DNA of 64,000 bases from Noviherbaspirillum aerium (GTDB taxonomy: Bacteria > Pseudomonadota > Gammaproteobacteria > Burkholderiales > Burkholderiaceae_D), in the NCBI RefSeq assembly GCF_008929045.1, contig NZ_VFAH01000019.1:1-64000 (forward strand), in the 5' to 3' direction. A program made the position numbers and the translations under genes. This document shows, piece after piece, positions 18,672-25,673 of the stretch; position 1 is the first letter of the stretch, and the number at the start of each line of letters is the position of its first letter. The notes beneath the pieces were generated by a model. The model had not been told where the DNA came from and searched no databases. It saw only the letters and a list, made by a program, of their open reading frames with translations.

Positions 18672-19148
18672 CTATTCGTAATGAGTAATGCAGACGTTAA
18701 TTTCTTGCGGACTGGACGACGCATTAATCAGCAGATCGACGGATTGACCACCCTCGTTGACATACCCGGTGTAATGAAGGGGCTTGTTTTCTGCAAATAA
18801 AGTCATGGAAGAATCCGTTTCCAAGGAATTGAATGTATATCCATTTCTTTGTAGATAAGTACGGATACTCGTTATGATCCAGACTTCTTTGCTGCTTTGC
18901 GCCGCGTAACAGACAGACGACTGGGGTGGCTTAGGACCGTCACCGACGCTGCCGCGATATGCCGGCAGAGAGGAAGCATAAGCAAGCGGTATATTGCGGA
19001 TGAGAGAGGAAAGCTTCAGGTAAAACGAAGGAGTCCCTGGCTTAGGGTAATAATCTTCTTCACCAAACAGGTATGAAAGCCAGCCGACGAGAAGCGTCGC
19101 AACTAAGGCGATAACGACCAACCCTGTTTTAACGATGCGAGATACCAT
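18672..19148 (-). CDS. Membrane-anchored protein of unknown function
   Basis: The 158-residue protein has one N-terminal transmembrane helix (LVVIALVATLLVGWLSYLFG, residues 9-28) and an extracytoplasmic domain with two Cys residues (CYAA and NVCITHYE) that may pair. GGAGAAGG placed nine bases upstream selects the ATG at 19148 over a TTG three codons earlier. A decayed duplicate lies immediately upstream. It is probably cotranscribed with the next gene at 18058-18657; the pair may act together at the membrane. No known family recognised. Confidence 0.65.
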   Translation of the reverse strand: MVSRIVKTGLVVIALVATLLVGWLSYLFGEEDYYPKPGTPSFYLKLSSLIRNIPLAYASSLPAYRGSVGDGPKPPQSSVCYAAQSSKEVWIITSIRTYLQRNGYTFNSLETDSSMTLFAENKPLHYTGYVNEGGQSVDLLINASSSPQEINVCITHYE

Positions 19149-19185
19149 GCTGGACAACCTTCTCCAATCTTAAGAGAGTGCAATT

Positions 19186-19657
19186 TTAGCAATATTGTGG
19201 AAGTGAAACATGAATTGGTTTTATCAACGTTGCAACATTTGTGTTTTCACTGAATATCTTGGGATAGCGAGCGTCTGCATGGCCTATGCTGCCGTGATAT
19301 GCGGAAATGGACACGGCATCGACAAGCGGAACATTTCGAATAAGAGAAGACGACATCGGATAGTAAGCAAGCGTCCTTGGTGGTGTGAGTTCGAAACTTG
19401 TGGAAAGCAAATTTGGCGAAATCATGTCGAAACAAGGAAAAAAGCACAGCAAGGCCGCGCCTTTGCCAATCGTTGCTCGCATTGTTGACGCCGTATCGGC
19501 ATGATTTTCGTCCACCATTTGATCAACAAATTGTTAGCTCGCACCACTAGCCCCGAGTGATAGTTTTCGTCACCAAACAGATAAAGCACTCCACCAAAGA
19601 TAAGCAGGATAATGATTGCGACAACGATTGCCGTCGTCTGAACGAGTTCGCCACCAT
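19186..19657 (-). pseudogene. Decayed paralogue of the 18672-19148 gene
   Basis: Fragments of the neighbour reappear here in different frames. One frame reads TTAIVVAIIILLIFGGVLYL then FGDENY, matching the transmembrane helix and FGEEDYY of the intact gene; another reads SSSLIRNVPLVDAVSISAYH then GSIG, matching SSLIRNIPLAYASSLPAYRG. The putative ATG (19655-19657) is out of frame with the helix, about 130 bp of unrelated sequence separates the two matches, and the C-terminal third is missing. This is a tandem duplicate that has lost function. Confidence 0.7.
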
Positions 19658-19700
19658 GCCGGATTCGCCGTTTGCAATTTCTACACCACGGCGTTCTACA

Positions 19701-19848
19701 GAGGATTGCAGATGGGTGTACGGAAGAATCGGCTTGCTCCGGGATGCAAGGCGTAAGGAGCGCCGTGTGGCGGGCCACACTAGCGACGAACAACGCTGCC
19801 ATGCGCCCAGGGCAAGCCGAGGCGACCGTACACCCACCAGCAATCCGC
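19701..19848. repeat. Hairpin-forming inverted-repeat element, copy 1
   Basis: The ends are an imperfect inverted repeat: GGATTGCAGATGGGTGTACGG at the left is matched by CCGTACACCCACCAGCAATCC at the right, differing at about two positions. Inside, TCGGCTTGC pairs with GCAAGCCGA, so most of the 148 bp could fold into one long hairpin. The inner string GGAAGAATCGG recurs in a second element at 41783-41867 that has similar ends (GGATTGCGA...TCGCAATCC). It looks like a small non-coding dispersed repeat. Confidence 0.55.
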
Positions 19849-20080
19849 AAATGATTTGTTGACGATGCAGAATTCACTCAAAGGCTGATTATTTAATTCG
19901 AAGCCGCATCGAAACATGAAGCACCTTTAATCAATGTTGCCGACCCGCACAACGCGTTCGGGTCATTGCGCAAAATGATCATGGATGCAGATAAAATTGT
20001 AAAACAGTCAATTGTTACCAACTTTTAAGAACCCCTTTGCATGGCTTCGTGAAGCAAGCACGGATGCGAAAAATGAAGGC
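19849..20080. other. AT-rich intergenic stretch
   Basis: Together with the inverted repeat element to its left this makes a gene-free span of just over 400 bases between the pseudogene and the next gene. It is AT-rich. No promoter box, RNA gene or reading frame that I could support was found. Confidence 0.35.
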
Positions 20081-20461
20081 ATGAATAGAGAAACGATGAA
20101 ATATACGACACACACGTGGCGCAACAACCTGATTCTTGTCATGCCCTTGCTGCTTGCACTCCCCTGCATCGCCTATGCGGAAGTCAGTGACAAAGAGCCC
20201 TCATTCCTTCACCTATGGATGACGGGCCTTGGCACAGCACTGCTCTGCATGATGGCGGGACGCCTGCATCGCTGGTTGGTGCCGGTTGCCGCTGCCTTTC
20301 CGGCATTGTGGTTTCTCAGCCTGTTCATGGAAATGTTTTCTGCGGATGTGGGACCGGCGCTCTACGCGGAACAGGGCAACATGTACCACCTAAGCGCCTG
20401 TATGGCATTGATCTCGCTGGCTGGCGGGGCGGCATGGGGTTGGCGACACGGACGCAGATAG
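20081..20461 (+). CDS. Small membrane protein of unknown function
   Basis: About 126 residues with an N-terminal hydrophobic segment (LILVMPLLLALPCIAYAEVS) that looks like a signal peptide or signal anchor and two further hydrophobic helices. It ends with a basic tail. GAAGG a few bases upstream favours the ATG at 20081; 20012 and 20096 are alternatives. No family recognised. It converges with the DUF3014 gene. Confidence 0.55.
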   Translation: MNRETMKYTTHTWRNNLILVMPLLLALPCIAYAEVSDKEPSFLHLWMTGLGTALLCMMAGRLHRWLVPVAAAFPALWFLSLFMEMFSADVGPALYAEQGNMYHLSACMALISLAGGAAWGWRHGRR

Positions 20462-20486
20462 TGCCGTGCCGAAGTGCCGCGTTGTA

Positions 20487-21278
20487 TCACCGCCCCTTCG
20501 CCTCCGCACTCCCCTTCACCAGTTCCTTGCGAATCTCCTGCAGCTTCCTCTTGACCTTCGCCGCATTGGCATCTCCCATGCGCAGCATCAGCTTGTGCCC
20601 GGCCGACAGCGATTCCAGCTCCGGGTCGGCGAACTTGTAGAACACATGCGGCTGCACCAGTTCGATCGGTCCTTCGACTTCCGGAGCATCCAGCATATGG
20701 TCGATCACCGCGACCAGGCGATCGTTGAAGTAGCCCTTGGGATAGCCGAGATCGCGGTAGGCACCCTGGAACAGCGGATAGAAGCGCGTGTAAAGCGCTG
20801 CCAGACCCTTCGCATCCACCGTATTGAGCACGCGCACGAAGGGCGTATAGCGTTCGTAATTGGCGGAGGACAGCGTGACTTCCTTGCCCTTGCCACTGAC
20901 GTTCAGCTTGCCTGGAACGGGTGTGGTTGGCATCAGCTGCCCCGAGACGACCTTGCGCGGCAGATTATCGACCGTGACCACGATGCGCCGCACAATCTCC
21001 TCTGGCTGGAACAGGCGCTTGACAGCCGCTCTACCAAGAAGCTCCGACAGTGCGCCCAGTACCGCCGGATCGCTCTTGTCGGGCGCCGGAAGCGCGGTCG
21101 GCGGCGGCTCGGGCATCGGATAAAGAATCTCCGGCTCGGCTGCCGCCGCTGGCGGCGGCGCATCCAGGGGTGGCGGTGATGCCGGACGGTATGTCGGCCC
21201 CTGCAGCCACAGATAGACGGCAAATGCGACAGCTGCGAGGACAATGATGCCAAGCAGCGACCCGATGGCTTTTTTCAT
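20487..21278 (-). CDS. DUF3014 domain protein
   Basis: A 263-residue protein anchored by one N-terminal helix (GIIVLAAVAFAVYLWL), followed by a Pro/Ala-rich linker (about residues 30-60) and a DUF3014 domain. Family-like blocks include LLGRAAVKRLFQPEEIVRRI and VTVDNLPRKVV. The domain's function is unknown; the topology places it in the periplasm. The ATG at 21278 starts directly before the hydrophobic helix. Confidence 0.8.
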   Translation of the reverse strand: MKKAIGSLLGIIVLAAVAFAVYLWLQGPTYRPASPPPLDAPPPAAAAEPEILYPMPEPPPTALPAPDKSDPAVLGALSELLGRAAVKRLFQPEEIVRRIVVTVDNLPRKVVSGQLMPTTPVPGKLNVSGKGKEVTLSSANYERYTPFVRVLNTVDAKGLAALYTRFYPLFQGAYRDLGYPKGYFNDRLVAVIDHMLDAPEVEGPIELVQPHVFYKFADPELESLSAGHKLMLRMGDANAAKVKRKLQEIRKELVKGSAEAKGR

Positions 21279-21414
21279 CCGGCTCTCCAATGCGATGGAA
21301 TGGAAGACGAAGCCATGCAAACCTGAATTTGCATGTTCTGCTTCACGTTACGTCATTTCTTCCAAGGATTAAAGCCGGGCTATGGCTGCGCTTATGTTTG
21401 CTCAAGCATCAGCC

Positions 21415-21449
21415 GCGGCCCGCCGGATTTTTGCACTCCAGCGGGCCGC
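21415..21449. terminator. GC-rich hairpin between two minus-strand genes
   Basis: A 9-bp perfect stem GCGGCCCGC/GCGGGCCGC encloses a 17-base loop that contains TTTTT. It lies 95 bp downstream of the transglycosylase gene end and 137 bp upstream of the DUF3014 gene. With no T tract after the stem it may be a Rho-dependent pause or simple insulator. Confidence 0.35.
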
Positions 21450-21543
21450 CTAACACTATCACGCATCACGCCATACCTTCCGGACGGAAAATACTGGCCC
21501 CGACTGCTTGAAGAAGCAAGTTGCGTCCTGAAAAATCCGCCTG

Positions 21544-22263
21544 TCAGGACGGCAACGATTCGCCGTTCTCGATCTTGCGGAGATGTTCATGGATGCTCGT
21601 CATGTAATGGGGATCGCCAAAGGCAGGATTGTTGCCCGCATTCGGTCCATGGTTGTATTTGAAGAGCGCGTCATCCCAGGTGCCGTTGCCCTTGAGCTCC
21701 TTCAGGTACAAGGCCGCCGAGGTAACCTGGCCTTCCGTGGACAGATGGGTCATCCCGCCGAGCAGCTCGGGATTTTTATCTTGCAGGTATTTGAATTCGT
21801 TCGGGCCAAGCTGCATCAGGCCGCCTGCATTCTTCATCGATTCAATGCTGTAGCCGCGCGACTCCTGCACCATGACGGCGGCCAGGGTATTGGCCGGCAC
21901 ACCGGTCTCCTTCGAGAGCTTTTCGAACATCGGCATCAGAGTCTGCACCTTCTTGTTGCTGTCGTTATCCTTGCCTGCAATTGACGGGTCCGTGCCGGTC
22001 GCGGTTGGGGGAGCGGACGGCGGTGTCGATGGCGGCGATGATGGCGATGATTGAGGATCGCCATCGGGTTGACGGAAATTTTTCTTCGCGTCAGGAGGAT
22101 TGACAGCGCCGGTCGCGGGCGGGTCCTGGATATCGGAAGCCTCATTCATTTTCTTGATCAGATCCAATTCCGCCTGGAAGTGCGCCTTCACGGCCGGATC
22201 TTTCGCTTGATCGCGCATGCGCAAGCGCTCTTCGTAAAAGTTTCCATACAGCTTGAGTCCCAC
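21544..22263 (-). CDS. Lytic transglycosylase-like (SLT domain) protein
   Basis: A 239-residue protein with an N-terminal charged segment, a Pro/Ser-rich low-complexity linker (about residues 60-90) and a C-terminal SLT/goose-lysozyme-type domain. The catalytic Glu is in VMVQESRGYS, followed by AGGLMQLGPNEF and ALYLKELKGNGTWDDALFKY then NHG, all typical of soluble lytic transglycosylases that cut peptidoglycan. No signal peptide is seen, so export would need another route, for example a specialised secretion system. The start is GTG with GGAGG five bases upstream. It diverges from the unknown gene at 22519. Confidence 0.8.
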   Translation of the reverse strand: MGLKLYGNFYEERLRMRDQAKDPAVKAHFQAELDLIKKMNEASDIQDPPATGAVNPPDAKKNFRQPDGDPQSSPSSPPSTPPSAPPTATGTDPSIAGKDNDSNKKVQTLMPMFEKLSKETGVPANTLAAVMVQESRGYSIESMKNAGGLMQLGPNEFKYLQDKNPELLGGMTHLSTEGQVTSAALYLKELKGNGTWDDALFKYNHGPNAGNNPAFGDPHYMTSIHEHLRKIENGESLPS

Positions 22264-22518
22264 ATCAACCTCCGTTCTGTTTCGTTAATGTCTTCACTGC
22301 CATTACTTTATGAGTGGCAGCGCCATGCGGACGGTTCCGGCGTCGGCTGGTTCCGGCCGCCCCGCACACGATTGGAGGCAATTACCGGATCGCCGGCAAG
22401 CGTTTCTGTTTCCGCTTCTCACCATCATGGTTCGTCCCTGTCCCGAAACTTGAATTGCCGGCGCAGTTTTGCTGAACGATTTCCCGCAAAGCGCGACAAA
22501 TTCGCTTTGGAGGACGTC

Positions 22519-23133
22519 ATGGCTCATCACGACCCGCATGAAATCAATCGCCTTGTCGGCGAATTCACCGATCTGCAGGAACAATGGGAAAGGAATCCAT
22601 CGGGCTTCGACTGGCGCGCGCTGCAATCCTTGGCGCAGCGCGGGGCCGAAGCGTACAACGAAGGTGGAGGTCCTTCATTCCAGTCGCTCGCACTGGATGG
22701 CATGCGGCACAGCGAATTTCATGAACGCTTTCTTGCCGACCTGCTGCGTGCCGGTTTCGATCCATTCAAGCTGGCGCAGGCAGGCAATGGCGGCAGCGCC
22801 ATCCCCGTCATCGATCACGCCAGCCTGGCGGAAGCCGCGGAAGGCAACCCCTCCTCGCAGCGCATGCGCGCAAGCCTGATGGACTTGGCCCGCACGCGCT
22901 TCGAGATCTTCGCCAATGAAGTCGAACTGGGTAAAGAGGCAAGCGCCTCGCCGCTGTATGAAGTCGTCACGGCATGCGCGGAATCCGTGCCCGCCGACCT
23001 GCTTCGGAAAATCGATCCCGGGCTGCTGCGCGCCGGCGGGAGCTCGACCGCGAAGTCCGATGTCAATTCAACGGAAGCTTATCTCAGCACCGCGGAAATG
23101 CAGATCGAGAACAGCCAAAGGCCGCAAGGCTGA
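22519..23133 (+). CDS. Hydrophilic protein of unknown function
   Basis: A 204-residue acidic, soluble protein without a signal peptide or helix. GGAGG seven bases upstream fixes the ATG at 22519, although the frame is open for another 150 codons. It contains an N-terminal helical region (HHDPHEINRLVGEFTDLQEQ) and a Ser/Thr/Asn-rich C terminus. It faces the transglycosylase gene across a 255-bp divergent spacer. No family recognised; a secreted substrate or chaperone-type role is speculation. Confidence 0.65.
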   Translation: MAHHDPHEINRLVGEFTDLQEQWERNPSGFDWRALQSLAQRGAEAYNEGGGPSFQSLALDGMRHSEFHERFLADLLRAGFDPFKLAQAGNGGSAIPVIDHASLAEAAEGNPSSQRMRASLMDLARTRFEIFANEVELGKEASASPLYEVVTACAESVPADLLRKIDPGLLRAGGSSTAKSDVNSTEAYLSTAEMQIENSQRPQG

Positions 23134-23247
23134 ATAAACGCTGAGAGCTCTGAAAAGCCTGGGAACTCTGAGAACTCCGATAACTATGGCGGCGCATCGG
23201 CGGAGCGGTCATGCCGCCACCGTGCGCCAGTCCGCATCAAGCCGCAC

Positions 23248-23277
23248 CAGGCCGCACCAGATGCCTGGTGCGGCCTG
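23248..23277. terminator. Perfect 13-bp hairpin between convergent genes
   Basis: CAGGCCGCACCAG (23248-23260) pairs perfectly with CTGGTGCGGCCTG (23265-23277) around a four-base loop. It lies between the convergent ends of the unknown gene (23133) and the hemerythrin gene (23311). There is no T tract on either side, but position and stability suggest a bidirectional terminator or transcript end protector. Confidence 0.5.
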
Positions 23278-23310
23278 ATCCAACAGAGAGGAAGCGAACC
23301 GGTATCGGCA

Positions 23311-23832
23311 TCACTGCCGCAGGCCGGGCGCAATCGGCTTCTGCAGGCGGTCCGCGATCATGCGCGTCTGCAGCGTCTGCATCTCGGCGCCGATCGCGCT
23401 CAGGTCCAGCCCCGCCTGTTCCACCTTCGGGAACAGGCTGGTTTCCTCGTTCTCGACATGCAGCAACACCATGTCGGCGAGCTGGCGGAACAGCTGCTGC
23501 GCCTGCGGATCGCTCTCATCCATCGGCTTGAGCCTGTCGATCAGCTGGCGCGCCTCTTCATGATCTTCCTCGCAATGGTCGACCAGCCTCGGATCGGCAT
23601 CGCGCACCCGGGGATAAAACACGCCTTCCTCGAGCGAGGCATGCATCTCCAGCAGCAGCAGCACATGACGGCCGGTCTCCTTCTTCTCGTCTTCGTCGCG
23701 CGTCGCGAAGTAGCGCTCGAAGAGTTCCTTCACGAAACGGTGGTCGGTCCTGAGCGCCTCGATCGGCGCATCGGTGGGAAATTCGCCTCGGCGAAATGCG
23801 TTCGCATCCCTGGTATTGGCATCCTTGTTCAT
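23311..23832 (-). CDS. Hemerythrin-like (HHE domain) protein
   Basis: A 173-residue cytoplasmic protein with the ordered metal ligands of hemerythrin: HRFVKELFERYF (His about 31), HASLEEGVFYP, HCEEDHEEARQL and HVENEETSLFP. Such domains hold a di-iron centre that binds oxygen or nitric oxide. AGGAG six bases before the ATG at 23832 selects that start; an ATG two codons upstream touches the ribosome site. It lies next to the CBS-domain gene on the same strand, as stress-related proteins often do. Confidence 0.88.
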   Translation of the reverse strand: MNKDANTRDANAFRRGEFPTDAPIEALRTDHRFVKELFERYFATRDEDEKKETGRHVLLLLEMHASLEEGVFYPRVRDADPRLVDHCEEDHEEARQLIDRLKPMDESDPQAQQLFRQLADMVLLHVENEETSLFPKVEQAGLDLSAIGAEMQTLQTRMIADRLQKPIAPGLRQ

Positions 23833-23946
23833 GCGCATCTCCTAGGTAAAAAACATAGGGCATGGCGCCGCTCCTGCCGCTCCTGCCGCAGGTATCGCAT
23901 CGCCGCGCCTTCGGGTGACGGGTTCTGTTTCCTCGTATGCCGATGG

Positions 23947-24723
23947 CTATGGCCTGGCGCCGATGCCGGTGCCAGCCGAGCCCGCCGTGCCGGCGGTGCC
24001 GCCCGAAGCTCCCGAGGCGCCTGCCGCATCGGTGCCGCCCGGCGCTCCGGTGCTGCCGGCATTGTCGGTGCTTCCGGCGGTGCCGGCGGCGCTTGAGGAA
24101 GCGGAATTCCACGGGCCCGATGGATCGATGAGCGCGCCCGGCTCGGCCCTGTCGCGCCCTTCGGCGAGCAAGGCGTCGGTGCCGGCGAAGCCGGTCGCGG
24201 TGCCGGGGCTCGAACCCGCGGACGGCTTGCCTCCCGTCGCTCGCCGATGATGATGCGCCTGCTGCTCCGGCTTCGATCGGTCCGGCTCGGACGGCGTGGA
24301 TATGCGCGCGGCGGTGTCGTCGGCGGTCTGCCTCTGCGCGCCGTCGCTGGACTTGGTGATCAGGTCGCCCAGGGCAACGATGCCCACCAGCTTGTGCTGC
24401 TCGTCATGGGAAACCACCGGCACGCGGCGGATCTGCGTATCCGCCATTTTCTGCATCACGCTGTCGACTTCCTCATCCTCGAAACACCAGCGCACATCGG
24501 TACTCATGACTTCATCGACATGCGCTTCGGACGGCGCGCGCCCGGCCGCAGTGGCACGCACGGTGATGTCGCGGTCGGTCACCATGCCGACCAGGCGATC
24601 GCCATCGCAGACCGGCAAGGCACCCACGTTGAGTTCATCCATCAGTTGCGCCGCGCGTTGCAGGCTTTCATGGGGCGTGACGAAGCGCACGTCGCGCGTC
24701 ATGATTTCGGAAACCGTTTGCAT
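23947..24723 (-). CDS. Tandem CBS domain protein with low-complexity tail
   Basis: Residues 1-135 are two CBS domains (VSEIMTRDVRFVTPHESLQRA and VDEVMSTDVRW to RRVPVVSHDEQHKLVGIVAL), which usually bind adenosine nucleotides and regulate partners. Residues 150-258 are an unusual Ser/Pro then Gly/Ala/Ser/Thr-rich tail (APGGTDAAGASGASGGTAG) predicted to be disordered. GGAGAGA supports the start at 24723. The hemerythrin gene follows 114 bp downstream. Alone the CBS module gives no specific role; BON-free stress proteins of this type are common in soil bacteria. Confidence 0.85.
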   Translation of the reverse strand: MQTVSEIMTRDVRFVTPHESLQRAAQLMDELNVGALPVCDGDRLVGMVTDRDITVRATAAGRAPSEAHVDEVMSTDVRWCFEDEEVDSVMQKMADTQIRRVPVVSHDEQHKLVGIVALGDLITKSSDGAQRQTADDTAARISTPSEPDRSKPEQQAHHHRRATGGKPSAGSSPGTATGFAGTDALLAEGRDRAEPGALIDPSGPWNSASSSAAGTAGSTDNAGSTGAPGGTDAAGASGASGGTAGTAGSAGTGIGARP

Positions 24724-25036
24724 CATTCTCTCCTTAATGGCGGCCCGCTCATCGAGACCAGGCCGTGATTGCATGCCCGCGCGGCGGCGTGGGCCCGCAG
24801 GCAGATTCAATGATCCTTCCCCTCGTGCTTGCCGGCGGCATCAAATGCCGGGGTGGCGCATCTGCGGCACGGGAGATATGAGAGCGCAGTCAGCGGGACA
24901 AGTTGCGCCGCCCGGCCAGAAAAGAAAATCCAGGGTGGATGCGCCTGAGGGAAAGCGGGCGAGGGAATGAAAAAGGCCGGCGGATGCCGGCCTTCGGTGC
25001 GGTTTCAGGTGTGCACTGCGGCACAGTCGTGTGCCG
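24724..25036. other. Intergenic stretch upstream of the CBS gene
   Basis: About 310 bases between two minus-strand genes. It contains the terminator at 24970-24994 and presumably the promoter for the CBS gene, but I saw no clear -35/-10 pair and no supported small gene. Confidence 0.4.
24970..24994 (-). terminator. Intrinsic terminator of the Gly/Ser-rich gene
   Basis: Read on the minus strand a 9-bp stem AAGGCCGGC/GCCGGCCTT with a four-base loop is followed by TTTTT. It starts 43 bp beyond the stop of the secreted Gly/Ser-rich protein gene and has all features of a Rho-independent terminator. Confidence 0.8.
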
Positions 25037-25576
25037 TTAGCGGCCAATGCCGTTGGTCGGCCCCGAAATTCCCGGCCCGCTGGGCGATCCGGAAGAGCCG
25101 CTGCCCATGGTGCCTACGCCGCCCGACGTGGGATTGGCGCTCGGCATGCCGGGACCGCCGACGCTGTTGCCGCTGCTGGTGCCCGAACTGGCCGACGATT
25201 GTGCATTGCCGCAGTTGACGCCTGCGCGGCCGGTCTGCCCGGTTGCCGATGCGCCGGACGCCGACGAGCTTGCCATGCCGCCGCTTCCGGATGCGCTCGT
25301 CATCGGCGGGCAATCGGCGGCGCTGCCGGTCGATGCGGTGCCGGAACGGGTGTTGCCCGATGCGGACGAACCGCTTCCGCCGCTGCTTCCGCTTGACGAC
25401 ATGCCGGTCGAGCCGCTGCTGGCGTCAGAACCGCCGCGGCCGCCCGGCTCTACCGAGCTGCCGGAGCCCATGGTGCGGGAACTGATGCCGGAAGTGCTGT
25501 TGGTGGGTGTCTGCGCATGGACGATGCCGGCGGCCGCAAGCAGCGCCGCAAGGCTCATCGAGGTAAGGATTTTCAT
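25037..25576 (-). CDS. Secreted Gly/Ser-rich low-complexity protein
   Basis: A 179-residue protein with a clear Sec signal peptide (MKILTSMSLAALLAAAGIVH with AQ cleavage) and a mature region almost entirely Gly, Ser, Thr, Ala and Pro. Two Cys residues (DCPP and NCGN) could form a disulphide. It is probably a disordered periplasmic or surface protein. A good intrinsic terminator follows. The composition matches several other low-complexity proteins in the window, a likely lineage habit rather than a shared function. Confidence 0.7.
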   Translation of the reverse strand: MKILTSMSLAALLAAAGIVHAQTPTNSTSGISSRTMGSGSSVEPGGRGGSDASSGSTGMSSSGSSGGSGSSASGNTRSGTASTGSAADCPPMTSASGSGGMASSSASGASATGQTGRAGVNCGNAQSSASSGTSSGNSVGGPGMPSANPTSGGVGTMGSGSSGSPSGPGISGPTNGIGR

Positions 25577-25673
25577 CTTGACTCCATCATGATTCGTATC
25601 GGAACCATGGGAGTCTGCAAGGAGCATGCCATGCGGCGCGGCGCTCATGTCTGAATGCACAATAATGCCCGCA

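Noticed and set aside
19701-19848. CRISPR-like or tRNA-like element
   Set aside because: The unit is a single palindrome without regular direct repeats and spacers, and no tRNA arms or CCA-type end can be drawn.
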